DNA from: Candidatus Gastranaerophilales bacterium
Lineage (GTDB): Bacteria; Cyanobacteriota; Vampirovibrionia; Gastranaerophilales; Gastranaerophilaceae
Length of the DNA stretch: 64,000 bases
Direction of reading: 5' to 3'
Assembly (NCBI GenBank): GCA_944322545.1
Contig: CALUPF010000013.1
Span: forward strand, 1-64,000
The translations under genes and the position numbers were made by a program. Positions 56,229 to 63,612 of the stretch are shown piece after piece (positions within the stretch are counted from its first letter, which is position 1; each line of letters opens with the position of its first letter). The notes below the pieces were generated by a model that saw only the letters and a program-made list of their open reading frames with translations, did no database searches and was not told the origin of the DNA.

Positions 56229-56403
56229 AAAACATCTCTAGACCTGCATATTTAGTTCTTGCAACATTTGCAGTGTTTTCCATCGCCATTGAAAGCACCT
56301 TTTCTATCACAGTTTTAACTTTTTTCAAATCTTTTTGAAGTTCTTCATATTTTTGTTCTTCAGCTTTTTTTAATGCCATTTTAAATTTTTCAAAACCTGC
56401 CAT
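56227..56403 (-). CDS. small helical protein, 58 residues
   Basis: A 58-residue frame from ATG (56401-56403) to TAA (56227-56229), with GGGAG 9 bases upstream. The sequence is strongly helical and charged (KKAEEQKYEELQKDLKKVK), a likely coiled coil, ending ARTKYAGLEMF. No signal peptide. Strong binding site, good coding pattern and a shared terminator argue that it is real. Function unknown. Confidence 0.7.
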   Translation of the reverse strand: MAGFEKFKMALKKAEEQKYEELQKDLKKVKTVIEKVLSMAMENTANVARTKYAGLEMF

Positions 56404-56573
56404 GATTTTATACTCCCTTTTGTTTAATTCATTTACATTATACTTATCGGTTTAAATAAATCATTACTTTATATTTATAAGTGATTTATTAACAAATAGT
56501 TACAAATATAAAATAGTTTAAGTTATGTTCACTAATTTGCACATAGCATAAATAATGATTTATAATAGCTAAC

Positions 56574-57260
56574 ATGGATATAATTTCACAGATAAAAAAT
56601 AAAGTTATAGTATCAGTTCAGGCAATGCCATCTGAGCCTTTATATAAAGAAGATTGTATGATTGCAATGATGCAATCAGTTGTAAAAGGTGGTGCAGCAG
56701 CATTAAGAGTAGCTGGCGTCAGAGACGTCATTAATGCTAAAAAACTTTTCAAAATCCCAGTAATAGGTATAACAAAACCTGAAGTAATTCCAGCAAATTG
56801 GAGAGAAATTGTTTACATAACTCCTACAATAAAAGACGCAAAAGATCTTATTCAAGCTGGAGCTGATATTATCGCCTTTGATGGAACATCGCGCCCAAGG
56901 GGTGAAAACAATCTTAAACAAATAATAAAATTCATAAAAATAAATAAAAAAATAGCAATGGCTGACGTTTCAACTCTATCAGAAGGAATAAATGCAAGAT
57001 TGTTGGGAGCAGACATTATATCAACAACTCTTTCTGGTTATACAACAGAATCTCCAGAAACTTCAAATGAACCAGATTTTGATTTATTAGAAAAACTTGT
57101 AAATGCTGTGGATTGTCCTGTTATATTAGAAGGTAGAATTTGGCAGCCTGAACAAGTTGATAAAGCTTTCAATCTTGGAGCTCATGCAGTTGTAATTGGG
57201 TCAGCAATAACTAGACCTCACTTGATAACAAAAAAATTTGTAAACAGAAATGAAAAATAA
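56574..57260 (+). CDS. nanE: N-acetylmannosamine-6-phosphate 2-epimerase
   Basis: A 228-residue TIM-barrel enzyme converting ManNAc-6-phosphate to GlcNAc-6-phosphate in sialic acid or ManNAc use. Family features are VSVQAMPSEPLY near 14-25, GGAAALRVAGVRD near 36-48, GITKP, TPTIKDAKDLIQAGADIIAFDGTSRPRG near 86-113, MADVST and EGRIWQPEQVDKAFNLGAHAVVIGSAITRP at the end. It precedes a ROK kinase gene by 15 bases, the classic nanE-nanK pair. No sialate lyase (nanA) is in the window. Confidence 0.92.
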   Translation: MDIISQIKNKVIVSVQAMPSEPLYKEDCMIAMMQSVVKGGAAALRVAGVRDVINAKKLFKIPVIGITKPEVIPANWREIVYITPTIKDAKDLIQAGADIIAFDGTSRPRGENNLKQIIKFIKINKKIAMADVSTLSEGINARLLGADIISTTLSGYTTESPETSNEPDFDLLEKLVNAVDCPVILEGRIWQPEQVDKAFNLGAHAVVIGSAITRPHLITKKFVNRNEK

Positions 57261-57275
57261 AGAGATATTCAATCA

Positions 57276-58187
57276 ATGAAAAAAGCATTAGGTATTGATA
57301 TTGGTGGCACAAAAATTTGTTATGGAATAGTAAACGAAGAAGGTAAAAAACTTTCAGAGATCAAAAAAACATCTACTCCAAAAACGATTCAAGAAATAAT
57401 AAACACACTAAAAACAATAATATTAGATAATTATGACAACATTGATGTTATTGGGGTCTCTTCTGCTGGGGCTGTAAATATCGAAAATACAAAAGTTGTT
57501 AGTTCCACTCCAAACCTACCTTTGGGTTATAATTCAATTGATTTTTCAACATTATCGAATAAAAAAGTTTTTGTTGAAAATGATGCCAATTGTGCAGTTG
57601 TCGCAGAAGCAATAATTGGTGCTGGTAAAGGTTATGATACTGTTTTAATGGTAACAATTGGCACAGGAATTGGCGGTGGAGTATATTCTAAAGGTCAATT
57701 GTTTAGAGGCTCAACAGGAAATGCTCTTGAAGTTGGAAGCATGAAGATTTTTGCTGATAAAAGACAAAAATGCACTTGTGGAAGGTATGACTGTTGGGAA
57801 TCATACGCGTCAGGCACAGGTCTCAAAAATTGTGCAATAAATGGAGCATTAAATTATTCAGAATTTAAAACAAGTATTTTAAAAAACAAAAAACCTAACG
57901 AAATTACAACATATGACATAACTGATGGTGTAGAAAAAAAAGATGCATTTTCTATGAAAGTTTTTGACCAATGGATAGAATATATGTTTGTTGGTCTTGT
58001 TAATTTAACTGACATCTTTAATCCTGATTGTATTGTAATATCAGGCGGTATGTGTAATTTTATAGATGTAAAACAACTTGAAGAAAAAATTAATAATGAA
58101 TCTGTTGTATCAAATGTAAGCGTTAAAATAGCAGAAACGCAAAATGAAGCTGGTATGATTGGTGCAGCGTTAATGGCTTTAAAATAA
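57276..58187 (+). CDS. nanK: ROK-family sugar kinase (NanK-like)
   Basis: A 303-residue ROK kinase, probably phosphorylating N-acetylmannosamine to feed the preceding epimerase. The ATP site IDIGGTKICYGIV is at about 6-18, FVENDANCAVVAEA near 97-110 has the catalytic Asp, MVTIGTGIGGG follows, and KCTCGRYDCWE near 168-178 is the zinc-binding CXCGX(4)CXE. The His that usually precedes it in the EXGH motif is Ser (EVGSMKI), which leaves one zinc ligand missing. Otherwise normal length. Glucokinase activity cannot be excluded. Confidence 0.85.
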   Translation: MKKALGIDIGGTKICYGIVNEEGKKLSEIKKTSTPKTIQEIINTLKTIILDNYDNIDVIGVSSAGAVNIENTKVVSSTPNLPLGYNSIDFSTLSNKKVFVENDANCAVVAEAIIGAGKGYDTVLMVTIGTGIGGGVYSKGQLFRGSTGNALEVGSMKIFADKRQKCTCGRYDCWESYASGTGLKNCAINGALNYSEFKTSILKNKKPNEITTYDITDGVEKKDAFSMKVFDQWIEYMFVGLVNLTDIFNPDCIVISGGMCNFIDVKQLEEKINNESVVSNVSVKIAETQNEAGMIGAALMALK

Positions 58188-58199
58188 AACAAGTTGCCA

Positions 58200-58328
58200 C
58201 TTTTTACTTCAACTCCGTTTTCGTAGACAGGCTCACGAGCTTCGCTCTAGCTCAGCTGTTCGCTTTTTACTACACTTTCGTTTCGTAGACAGGCTCACGA
58301 GCTTCGCTCTAGCTCAGCTGTTCGCTTT
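58200..58328. repeat. GC-rich tandem repeat array A
   Basis: Two full 47-base cores at 58220-58266 and 58282-58328 (period 62), preceded by a partial unit from about 58200. Each core begins TTCGTAGACAGGCTCACGAG and ends CAGCTGTTCGCTTT; GAGC-TTC-GCTC inside makes a hairpin. Far richer in G+C than the surroundings. It lies beyond the terminator of the flagellin gene at 58397. CAAGTTGCCA flanks it at 58190-58199 and 58360-58369. Confidence 0.9.
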
Positions 58329-58330
58329 GT

Positions 58331-58360
58331 CAAAAAAAAGCCCGGAAAAACATCCCGGGC
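58331..58360 (-). terminator. terminator of the first flagellin gene
   Basis: On the minus strand GCCCGG...CCGGGC (58355-58360 with 58340-58345) is followed by eight T residues (58332-58339). It starts 37 bases after the flagellin stop. Confidence 0.92.
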
Positions 58361-58396
58361 AAGTTGCCATCACCTATTATTGTAAATTATCTATTG

Positions 58397-59344
58397 TTAT
58401 TGAATTAAGTTCAATGCTAATGAAGGTAGTTGGTTAGCTTGAACCAACAATGTAGCTGATGTTTGTTGAAGAATTTGTTGTTTTGTATATTCAGCAGACT
58501 CTTCTGCGATATCAGCATCCATAATTGTTGATTTTGCTGCTGTTGCGTTTTCTATTGTTGTTACCAATGAATCTGCAGCTGAATCAAGTCTGTTCATTAC
58601 AGCACCAATTGTAGCTTTGTTTGCTGATATTGTGTTTATTGCGTTATCAACTACTGTGATATAACTTGCTGCTGCAGATGCTGCTGCAAAAGCATTATCC
58701 AAGTTCGCTTTCAAACTACCATCTGTAACTGTAGTACCTGGGTTTACTGCACCAGGGTCTACACCAACTGCACCTGCTGTATCTGCGACATCTTTTGTAC
58801 CTAAATTATCAGAATTAACTGCTTTAAAAATATCAGCAGAAACGGTAATTGAGTTTGTCCCAGCTTCAGCATTCGCACCAACCTGTAGTCTCAAACCATC
58901 TTTACTTAATCCGCTAGTACCATCTCCACTTAACAGTTTCAATCCATTAAAGTTTGAAGCACCTGAAATACGGTCAATTTCAGCCAAACGCGCAGAAACC
59001 TCATCTTTCATTGCCTTCATTGCGCTTGAATCATATACACTGTTAGCTGCTTGTGTTGCCAAGTCTCTGATACGATTCAAGTTGTCCAAAATTACATCCA
59101 AATCACCTTCTAATGTAGAAAGTACGTTGTTACCAGTTTGAATGTTATTTTGTGCTACTTCTGAACCCCTCAATTGTGTGTTTAAGCCTGTTGCAACATA
59201 TAAACCAGCTGCATCATCTTTTGCACTGTTAATCTTTAAACCCGTTGACATTCTTTCTAGTGCTGTGTTCAAAGATGTTGTTGCTTTGTTCAAATTACCT
59301 TGTGTTTTCAAAGCAGATAAATTTGTGTTAACGATAATTGCCAT
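58397..59344 (-). CDS. flagellin (315 residues)
   Basis: A filament subunit. The N-terminal D0/D1 helices include ALERMSTGLKINSAKDDAAGLYVATGLNTQLRG (about 29-61) and IRDLATQAANSVYDSSAMKAMKDEV; the C-terminal helix has IENATAAKSTIMDADIAEESAEYTKQQILQQTSATLLVQANQLPSLALNLIQ. The middle (about 170-225) is a short variable part, slightly longer than in the neighbouring flagellins. No signal peptide, as expected for export by the flagellar gate. AAAGGAGAATCGT precedes the ATG. Its leader has a GGA-loop hairpin at 59369-59385. Confidence 0.96.
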   Translation of the reverse strand: MAIIVNTNLSALKTQGNLNKATTSLNTALERMSTGLKINSAKDDAAGLYVATGLNTQLRGSEVAQNNIQTGNNVLSTLEGDLDVILDNLNRIRDLATQAANSVYDSSAMKAMKDEVSARLAEIDRISGASNFNGLKLLSGDGTSGLSKDGLRLQVGANAEAGTNSITVSADIFKAVNSDNLGTKDVADTAGAVGVDPGAVNPGTTVTDGSLKANLDNAFAAASAAASYITVVDNAINTISANKATIGAVMNRLDSAADSLVTTIENATAAKSTIMDADIAEESAEYTKQQILQQTSATLLVQANQLPSLALNLIQ

Positions 59345-59368
59345 ACGATTCTCCTTTCGGCATACCCT

Positions 59369-59385
59369 ATTTACATCCTGTAAAT
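59369..59385 (-). promoter_or_regulatory. CsrA-like leader hairpin of flagellin gene
   Basis: The minus strand reads ATTTACAGGATGTAAAT: perfect 7-base arms with GGA as the loop. CsrA/RsmA prefers GGA in a hairpin loop and a consensus close to ACARGGAUGU. It lies 25 bases before the ATG. Confidence 0.5.
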
Positions 59386-59390
59386 TTAAA

Positions 59391-59420
59391 TAGACTGTAC
59401 TATCATCTATTTAGACTGTA
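59391..59420. promoter_or_regulatory. paired 9-base direct repeats upstream of flagellin
   Basis: TAGACTGTA at 59391-59399 and 59412-59420 have start points 21 bases apart, two helical turns, the layout of an activator or repressor site. Regulator unknown. Confidence 0.35.
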
Positions 59421-59574
59421 TTTTACCTGTTCTTTACGTATTAATAATAACGTTTTGAAGATATAAGCTTAATTATTTGAAAGTTAGAAATTTCTAATAC
59501 TAAAGTTTATTTTTTCGGAAAACTCAAATAGTAAACATCTAATTAATATTTTTCATCAAAGTACAAACAAACTC

Positions 59575-59790
59575 GCAAGTTTCGCATTAGCTCAACTGTT
59601 CGCTTTTTACTCCACTTTGTTTCGTAGACAGGCTCACGAGCTTCGCTCTAGCTCAGCTGTTCGCTTTTTACTCTACTTTGTTTCGTAGACAGGCTCACGA
59701 GCTTCGCTCTTGCTCAGCTGTTCGCTTTTTACTACACTTCCGTTTCGTAGACAGGCTCACGAGCTTCGCTCTAGCTCAGCTGTTCGCTTT
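59575..59790. repeat. GC-rich tandem repeat array B
   Basis: Three near-identical 47-base cores at 59621-59667, 59682-59728 and 59744-59790 (periods 61 and 62), plus a diverged unit at about 59575-59606. Same unit, orientation and spacers as array A (TTTTTACT then ACACTTT-like). Array B ends with the same GTC plus A-tract followed by the flagellin terminator. Only single-base changes separate the three cores. Confidence 0.92.
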
Positions 59791-59793
59791 GTC

Positions 59794-59821
59794 AAAAAAA
59801 GCCGGAGAAATATTCTCCGGC
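59794..59821 (-). terminator. terminator of the flagellin gene pair
   Basis: GCCGGAGAA (59801-59809) and TTCTCCGGC (59813-59821) form a nine-base stem, three-base loop, followed on the minus strand by seven T residues. It lies 40 bases after the stop of the gene at 59861. Confidence 0.92.
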
Positions 59822-59860
59822 GGTAATTATCGTTAACTATCTATTGTTTTTAATTAAAAT

Positions 59861-60703
59861 TTATTGTCTTACTAATGTTAATGCCATTGAGGGTAAAGAA
59901 TTAGCCTGAACTAATAATGTAGCTGACGTCTGTTGCAAAATCTGAGCTTTGGTATAATTTGCTGACTCTTCTGCTATATCAGCATCCATTATTGTTGATT
60001 TCGCTGCCGTTGCATTTTCTATTGTTGTTACCAAAGAATCCTGCGCTGACGTTAATCTATTTTGTATTGCTCCTATTGTTGCTTTCCTTGTTGCCACATC
60101 TTCTAAAGCATCATCTACTTTACCTAACAATGTAGTCGCATTTGCGGCAGAAGCAAATGTTGCAGTTGCACTGCCTACTAGTGCAGTTGCATCAGCATCA
60201 GCAAAGACATCTTGACTTACGCTAATTTGATTATTTGTTCCAGAATTAGCTCCAACTTGAAGAACCAATGCAGTTGCAATTGAACCATCTAACAATTTTT
60301 TACCGTTGAAGTCAGCTGAGGATGAAATCCTTGTTATTTCAGCTAATCGAGCGTCTATCTCATTTTTCATCGCTGTATAAGAGGCTGCATCATACACGCC
60401 GTTTGCCCCTTGTACACATAAATCTCTTATTCTGAGTAAATTATCGTTAATTACATCCAAATTTCCTTCTACTGATTGCAAAACATTAATACCTGTTGCA
60501 ACATTTGATTGAGCAACCTTAGAACCTCTAATTTGAGTCTCTAAATTATTCGCTACAAACATCCCTGCTGCATCATCAGCAGCTTTATTAATTTTTAAAC
60601 CTGTCGACATTCTTTCTAGCGCTACGTCCAAAGCATTTGTTGAACTTGACAAGTTCCTTTGTGTCTTTAAAGAAGACATATTTGTATTTACTATAATAGC
60701 CAT
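59861..60703 (-). CDS. flagellin (280 residues)
   Basis: A short flagellin close to its upstream neighbour. It has ALERMSTGLKINKAADDAAGMFVANNLETQIRGSKVAQSN near the start, a short Ala-rich middle (about 165-205), and IENATAAKSTIMDADIAEESANYTKAQILQQTSATLLVQANSLPSMALTLVRQ at the end. A Cys in RDLCVQGANG is unusual for a flagellin. Domains D2/D3 are absent. AAAGGAATATAAATT precedes the ATG. It begins 25 bases after the upstream flagellin stop without a terminator, so the two are co-transcribed. Confidence 0.95.
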   Translation of the reverse strand: MAIIVNTNMSSLKTQRNLSSSTNALDVALERMSTGLKINKAADDAAGMFVANNLETQIRGSKVAQSNVATGINVLQSVEGNLDVINDNLLRIRDLCVQGANGVYDAASYTAMKNEIDARLAEITRISSSADFNGKKLLDGSIATALVLQVGANSGTNNQISVSQDVFADADATALVGSATATFASAANATTLLGKVDDALEDVATRKATIGAIQNRLTSAQDSLVTTIENATAAKSTIMDADIAEESANYTKAQILQQTSATLLVQANSLPSMALTLVRQ

Positions 60704-60728
60704 AATTTATATTCCTTTACATTAAAAC

Positions 60729-61568
60729 TTACTGAATTAAACTCAATGCTAAAGCTGGTAATTGGTTAGCCTGCACGAGTAATGTAGCTGATGTTTGCTG
60801 TAGTATTTGAGCTTTTGTATAATTCGCCGATTCTTCTGCAATGTCTGCATCCATTATTGTTGATTTTGCTGCTGTTGCATTCTCTATCGTCGTAACCAGT
60901 GAATCCTGCGCTGAGGTTAATCTATTTTGTATTGCCCCTATTGTTGCTTTCCTTGTTGCTACTGTAGCCAAATTGGTATCCATTGTGGCAATTAACGCCT
61001 GTGCAGCAGCCTGAGTAAAATCACCAGCACCCGGCTTAGCAACTGTTATATTTTGAAAAACTGTTTTTTCGACTGTTATTCTGTCATTAGCCGTACCGTT
61101 TGCTCCAACTTGAAGTGTCATACCGGTATTTCCTAAGCCTGATGTACTTGCAGTAAATAAAGCCATACCATTAAAATTTGCAGCTGCTTGAATTCTAGTA
61201 ATTTCATCTACTCGAGCATTAATTTCATCCCTCATTGCATTTAAAGACTTCGTATCATAAACACCATTTGCACCCTGAACAGTTAAATCCCTAATACGTA
61301 GAAGATTTTCATTTATCAAATCCAAAGTACCTTCTACTGTTTGTAAAACATTAATACCAGTAGCAACATTTGACTGAGCAATCTTAGAACCTCTAATTTG
61401 AGTTTCTAAATTGTTCGCAACAAACATCCCTGCTGCATCATCTGCAGCACTATTAATTTTCAAACCCGTTGACATTCTTTCCAGTGCTTGGTTCAAAGAA
61501 TTTGTAGCACTAGTGAGGTTTCTCTGCGTTTTTAACGCCGAGAGATTTGTGTTAACGATAATTGCCAT
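60729..61568 (-). CDS. flagellin (279 residues)
   Basis: First gene of a two-flagellin unit. N-terminal SLNQALERMSTGLKINSAADDAAGMFVANNLETQIRGSKIAQSN and C-terminal IENATAAKSTIMDADIAEESANYTKAQILQQTSATLLVQANQLPALALSLIQ are almost identical to the next gene. The middle (about 140-200) varies most. The length leaves only D0/D1. GAAAGGAGAGATAATTC gives a strong binding site. The leader contains ACAAGGATGT (minus strand, 61601-61610), a match to the CsrA consensus. High amino-acid identity of the ends suggests recent duplication or gene conversion. Confidence 0.96.
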   Translation of the reverse strand: MAIIVNTNLSALKTQRNLTSATNSLNQALERMSTGLKINSAADDAAGMFVANNLETQIRGSKIAQSNVATGINVLQTVEGTLDLINENLLRIRDLTVQGANGVYDTKSLNAMRDEINARVDEITRIQAAANFNGMALFTASTSGLGNTGMTLQVGANGTANDRITVEKTVFQNITVAKPGAGDFTQAAAQALIATMDTNLATVATRKATIGAIQNRLTSAQDSLVTTIENATAAKSTIMDADIAEESANYTKAQILQQTSATLLVQANQLPALALSLIQ

Positions 61569-61600
61569 GAATTATCTCTCCTTTCGCATATCCTTTAATT

Positions 61601-61610
61601 ACATCCTTGT
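61601..61610 (-). promoter_or_regulatory. CsrA-consensus-like site in flagellin leader
   Basis: The minus strand reads ACAAGGATGT, identical to the core ACARGGAUGU selected for CsrA. ACA and TGT can pair around it, with flanking TTA and TAA. It lies 32 bases before the ATG; the strong AAGGAGA ribosome binding site could be a second GGA site. Confidence 0.5.
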
Positions 61611-61658
61611 TAAGATACCATCATATTAAAGTATTAGCGAAAGGTAATTAATTCACAT

Positions 61659-61680
61659 AAAGTTGTATATTCCTACAACT
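61659..61680. promoter_or_regulatory. inverted repeat upstream of flagellin pair
   Basis: AAGTTGTA and TACAACTT (8-base arms, 6 bases apart) lie about 90-110 bases upstream of the ATG. On the minus strand TTAAGTTGTAGGAAT resembles TAAAGTTGTAGGGAT found at 62744-62758 upstream of the next flagellin gene. Confidence 0.4.
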
Positions 61681-61755
61681 TAAGTATAAAAAGTAGGAGT
61701 ATTTTTTATATTTTTTCAAACTCTGGTATTAAAAGATATACTTTTTTACTAACTT

Positions 61756-62640
61756 TTATCCAACTGCAGCATTAATTAATTTCAAAGCTAAAACTCCAGA
61801 GATTTGGTTAGCCTGTGATACCATAGCCGATGCAGTTTGCTGCAACAGCTGATTTTTAGTATAATTTGCTGTTTCTTCTGCAATATCTGCATCCATTACA
61901 GTACTATATGCAGACGACATATTTTCATTTTGAGTCAATAATAAATCACTTATTGAAGATAATCTGCTTTGCCAAATTCCAGCATTAGAAATACGTTCAG
62001 TTACCAAATCAGCCGATGCTTGAACTATATCAATGAATTCTGCAGCAGTGTCTGCATCTTTAAAAGCAGCATCAACATCAGCAAATTGATCAGCACCTGA
62101 GCCGAACAATTTTATACCATCCTGACCAGTTGACGCTTTTAAAAACACATCATCTACTGTTAAAGAGTTTGTCGAAGCATCTGAATCCGAACCAATCTGC
62201 AATCTTACAGATGTTCTTGAACCGTCTAAAAGCTTTACATCATTAAAGTTGGATTCTTTCGCAATCCTTTCTATTTCATCAACTCTTTGCTGTACTTCTT
62301 TTTTGATGGCATTTTGTTCCTCACTCGTAAGAGTTTCATTTGAATATTGTGTAGCTAAATCTTTAATTCTTTCTAGCTGCGTGTTAATAGAGCTAAGATC
62401 GTCAGATGCTATCGCTATCATATTATTTCCCGCTTGCACATTTTGATATGCAATTTTTGAACCTCTAATTTTAGTATTTAACCTTGATGCATAATAAGAT
62501 CCTGCAGGGTCATCAGCTGCTGAATTTATTCTGTTACCAGTTGATAATCTTTCTAAACTTTTTTGCATATTCCATGTAGCTCTTGTGAGTGCATTTTGAG
62601 CAACTAACGACGATACACTTGTATTAATGATAATAGGCAT
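61756..62640 (-). CDS. divergent flagellin (294 residues)
   Basis: The most different of four flagellins. NMQKSLERLSTGNRINSAADDPAGSYYASRLNTKIRGSKIAYQNVQAGNNMI at the start and VMDADIAEETANYTKNQLLQQTASAMVSQANQISGVLALKLINAAVG at the end are diagnostic. The variable centre (about 165-215) is Asp-rich. It may form a special filament segment. GGAAAAGGGATCATT precedes the ATG. No convincing terminator follows before the next flagellin leader, so partial read-through is possible. Confidence 0.94.
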   Translation of the reverse strand: MPIIINTSVSSLVAQNALTRATWNMQKSLERLSTGNRINSAADDPAGSYYASRLNTKIRGSKIAYQNVQAGNNMIAIASDDLSSINTQLERIKDLATQYSNETLTSEEQNAIKKEVQQRVDEIERIAKESNFNDVKLLDGSRTSVRLQIGSDSDASTNSLTVDDVFLKASTGQDGIKLFGSGADQFADVDAAFKDADTAAEFIDIVQASADLVTERISNAGIWQSRLSSISDLLLTQNENMSSAYSTVMDADIAEETANYTKNQLLQQTASAMVSQANQISGVLALKLINAAVG

Positions 62641-62666
62641 AATGATCCCTTTTCCAATAAATAGGC

Positions 62667-62687
62667 GCGGCTACATCCCAAAACCGC
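62667..62687 (-). promoter_or_regulatory. GGATGT-loop hairpin in flagellin leader
   Basis: Minus-strand GCGG and CCGC arms (62684-62687 with 62667-62670) enclose a 13-base loop containing GGGATGT. It corresponds in position to the GGATGT sites of two other flagellin leaders, 27-47 bases before the ATG. Confidence 0.4.
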
Positions 62688-62855
62688 TGACGATACTTTA
62701 GTTGTATATTTAAACAATAGATAAATACAGGAATAAACGACAATCCCTACAACTTTAGTATAGTTTTTTTTTATTAATACATGAAGTGTAATTTGAATAA
62801 CTTTTACAAAACTAAATATATTATTTATATACTTGTGTTATACACGTAGTGTTTC

Positions 62856-62884
62856 TTGTAACTCAATTTTTGACGTGATAAAAT
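62856..62884 (+). promoter_or_regulatory. sigma-70 promoter of adk-map
   Basis: TTGTAA (62856-62861), exactly 17 bases, then TAAAAT (62879-62884) preceded by TGA as an extended -10. It lies 59 bases before the adk ATG. Confidence 0.65.
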
Positions 62885-62942
62885 AATTACGTTCTTGTTT
62901 GAAAACACAAGATAGTACATCAATATATAAGGGTATAGGTTT

Positions 62943-63596
62943 ATGAAAAAAGAATTGATTTTTATGGGACCACCAGCTAGTGGTAAAGGTACACAAACTA
63001 AAAAACTAGCAGCTGAAACAGGATTTGTTCATGTAGATACAGGTTCTTTACTAAGAGCAGCTATGGCAGAAGGTACAGAAGCAGGTAAAATAGCAAAAGA
63101 CTACGTTGAAAAAGGCGCTTTAGTACCTGTTGAAGTTGTAGCTCAAATTATTAAAGACAGATTGTCCCAAGATGATGTACAAAAAGGTTTCATTCTTGAT
63201 GGTTTTCCAAGAAGCATTGAACAAGCAAATATGCTTGATGATATGTTGAAAGAAATTGATAAAGACAAAGACGTATCTACAAAAGTAATTTATTTCGATG
63301 TACCTATCGAAAACCTTATGGAAAGAATTATTTATAGACGTTCTTGTCCAAAATGCGGTGCTATATACAATTTAAAAACTATGCCTATTAAAACAGAAGG
63401 CATCTGTGACGAATGTGGAACAGAACTAGTTCAAAGAAAAGATGATACAGAAGAAATTGCAAAAAACAGATTTGATACATATTTCAAACAAACTGCTCCA
63501 TTAATTGATTTTTACGAAAAAAGAGGAATATTAGTAAAAATCAACGCAACTGGTTCTGTTGATGAAATTTATGCAAAATTAAAAGAAGTTATCTAA
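62943..63596 (+). CDS. adk: adenylate kinase
   Basis: A 217-residue essential enzyme interconverting ATP, AMP and ADP. P-loop GPPASGKGTQTKK at about 9-21, AMP site DTGSLLRAAM, DGFPRSIEQA near 85-94, and a long LID with a four-cysteine zinc site CPKC...CDEC at about 132-158. AKNRFDTYFKQTAPLIDFY closes it. A clear promoter lies upstream. In many bacteria adk sits between secY and map in the ribosomal protein operon; here only map follows, by 16 bases. Confidence 0.97.
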   Translation: MKKELIFMGPPASGKGTQTKKLAAETGFVHVDTGSLLRAAMAEGTEAGKIAKDYVEKGALVPVEVVAQIIKDRLSQDDVQKGFILDGFPRSIEQANMLDDMLKEIDKDKDVSTKVIYFDVPIENLMERIIYRRSCPKCGAIYNLKTMPIKTEGICDECGTELVQRKDDTEEIAKNRFDTYFKQTAPLIDFYEKRGILVKINATGSVDEIYAKLKEVI

Positions 63597-63612
63597 GAAA
63601 GCAGTGATAAAT

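Larger units (their letters stand above)
59345..59574. other. leader region of the first flagellin gene
   Basis: About 230 AT-rich bases with no gene. It contains the CsrA-like hairpin (59369-59385), two TAGACTGTA direct repeats (59391-59399 and 59412-59420, 21 bases apart), and on the plus strand TACTAAAGTTTA near 59499. No clear sigma-28 promoter was found reading toward the gene. Confidence 0.45.
62641..62942. other. divergent region between flagellin and adk
   Basis: 302 bases without a gene. It holds, from left to right, the flagellin leader hairpin, an AGTTGTA/TACAACT pair of arms about 40 bases apart (62700-62706 and 62749-62755), an AT-rich stretch, and the adk promoter. Confidence 0.5.

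Noticed and set aside
58200-59790. CRISPR array
   Set aside because: Units repeat with near-identical 15-base linkers rather than unique spacers, copies are few, and no cas gene is present.
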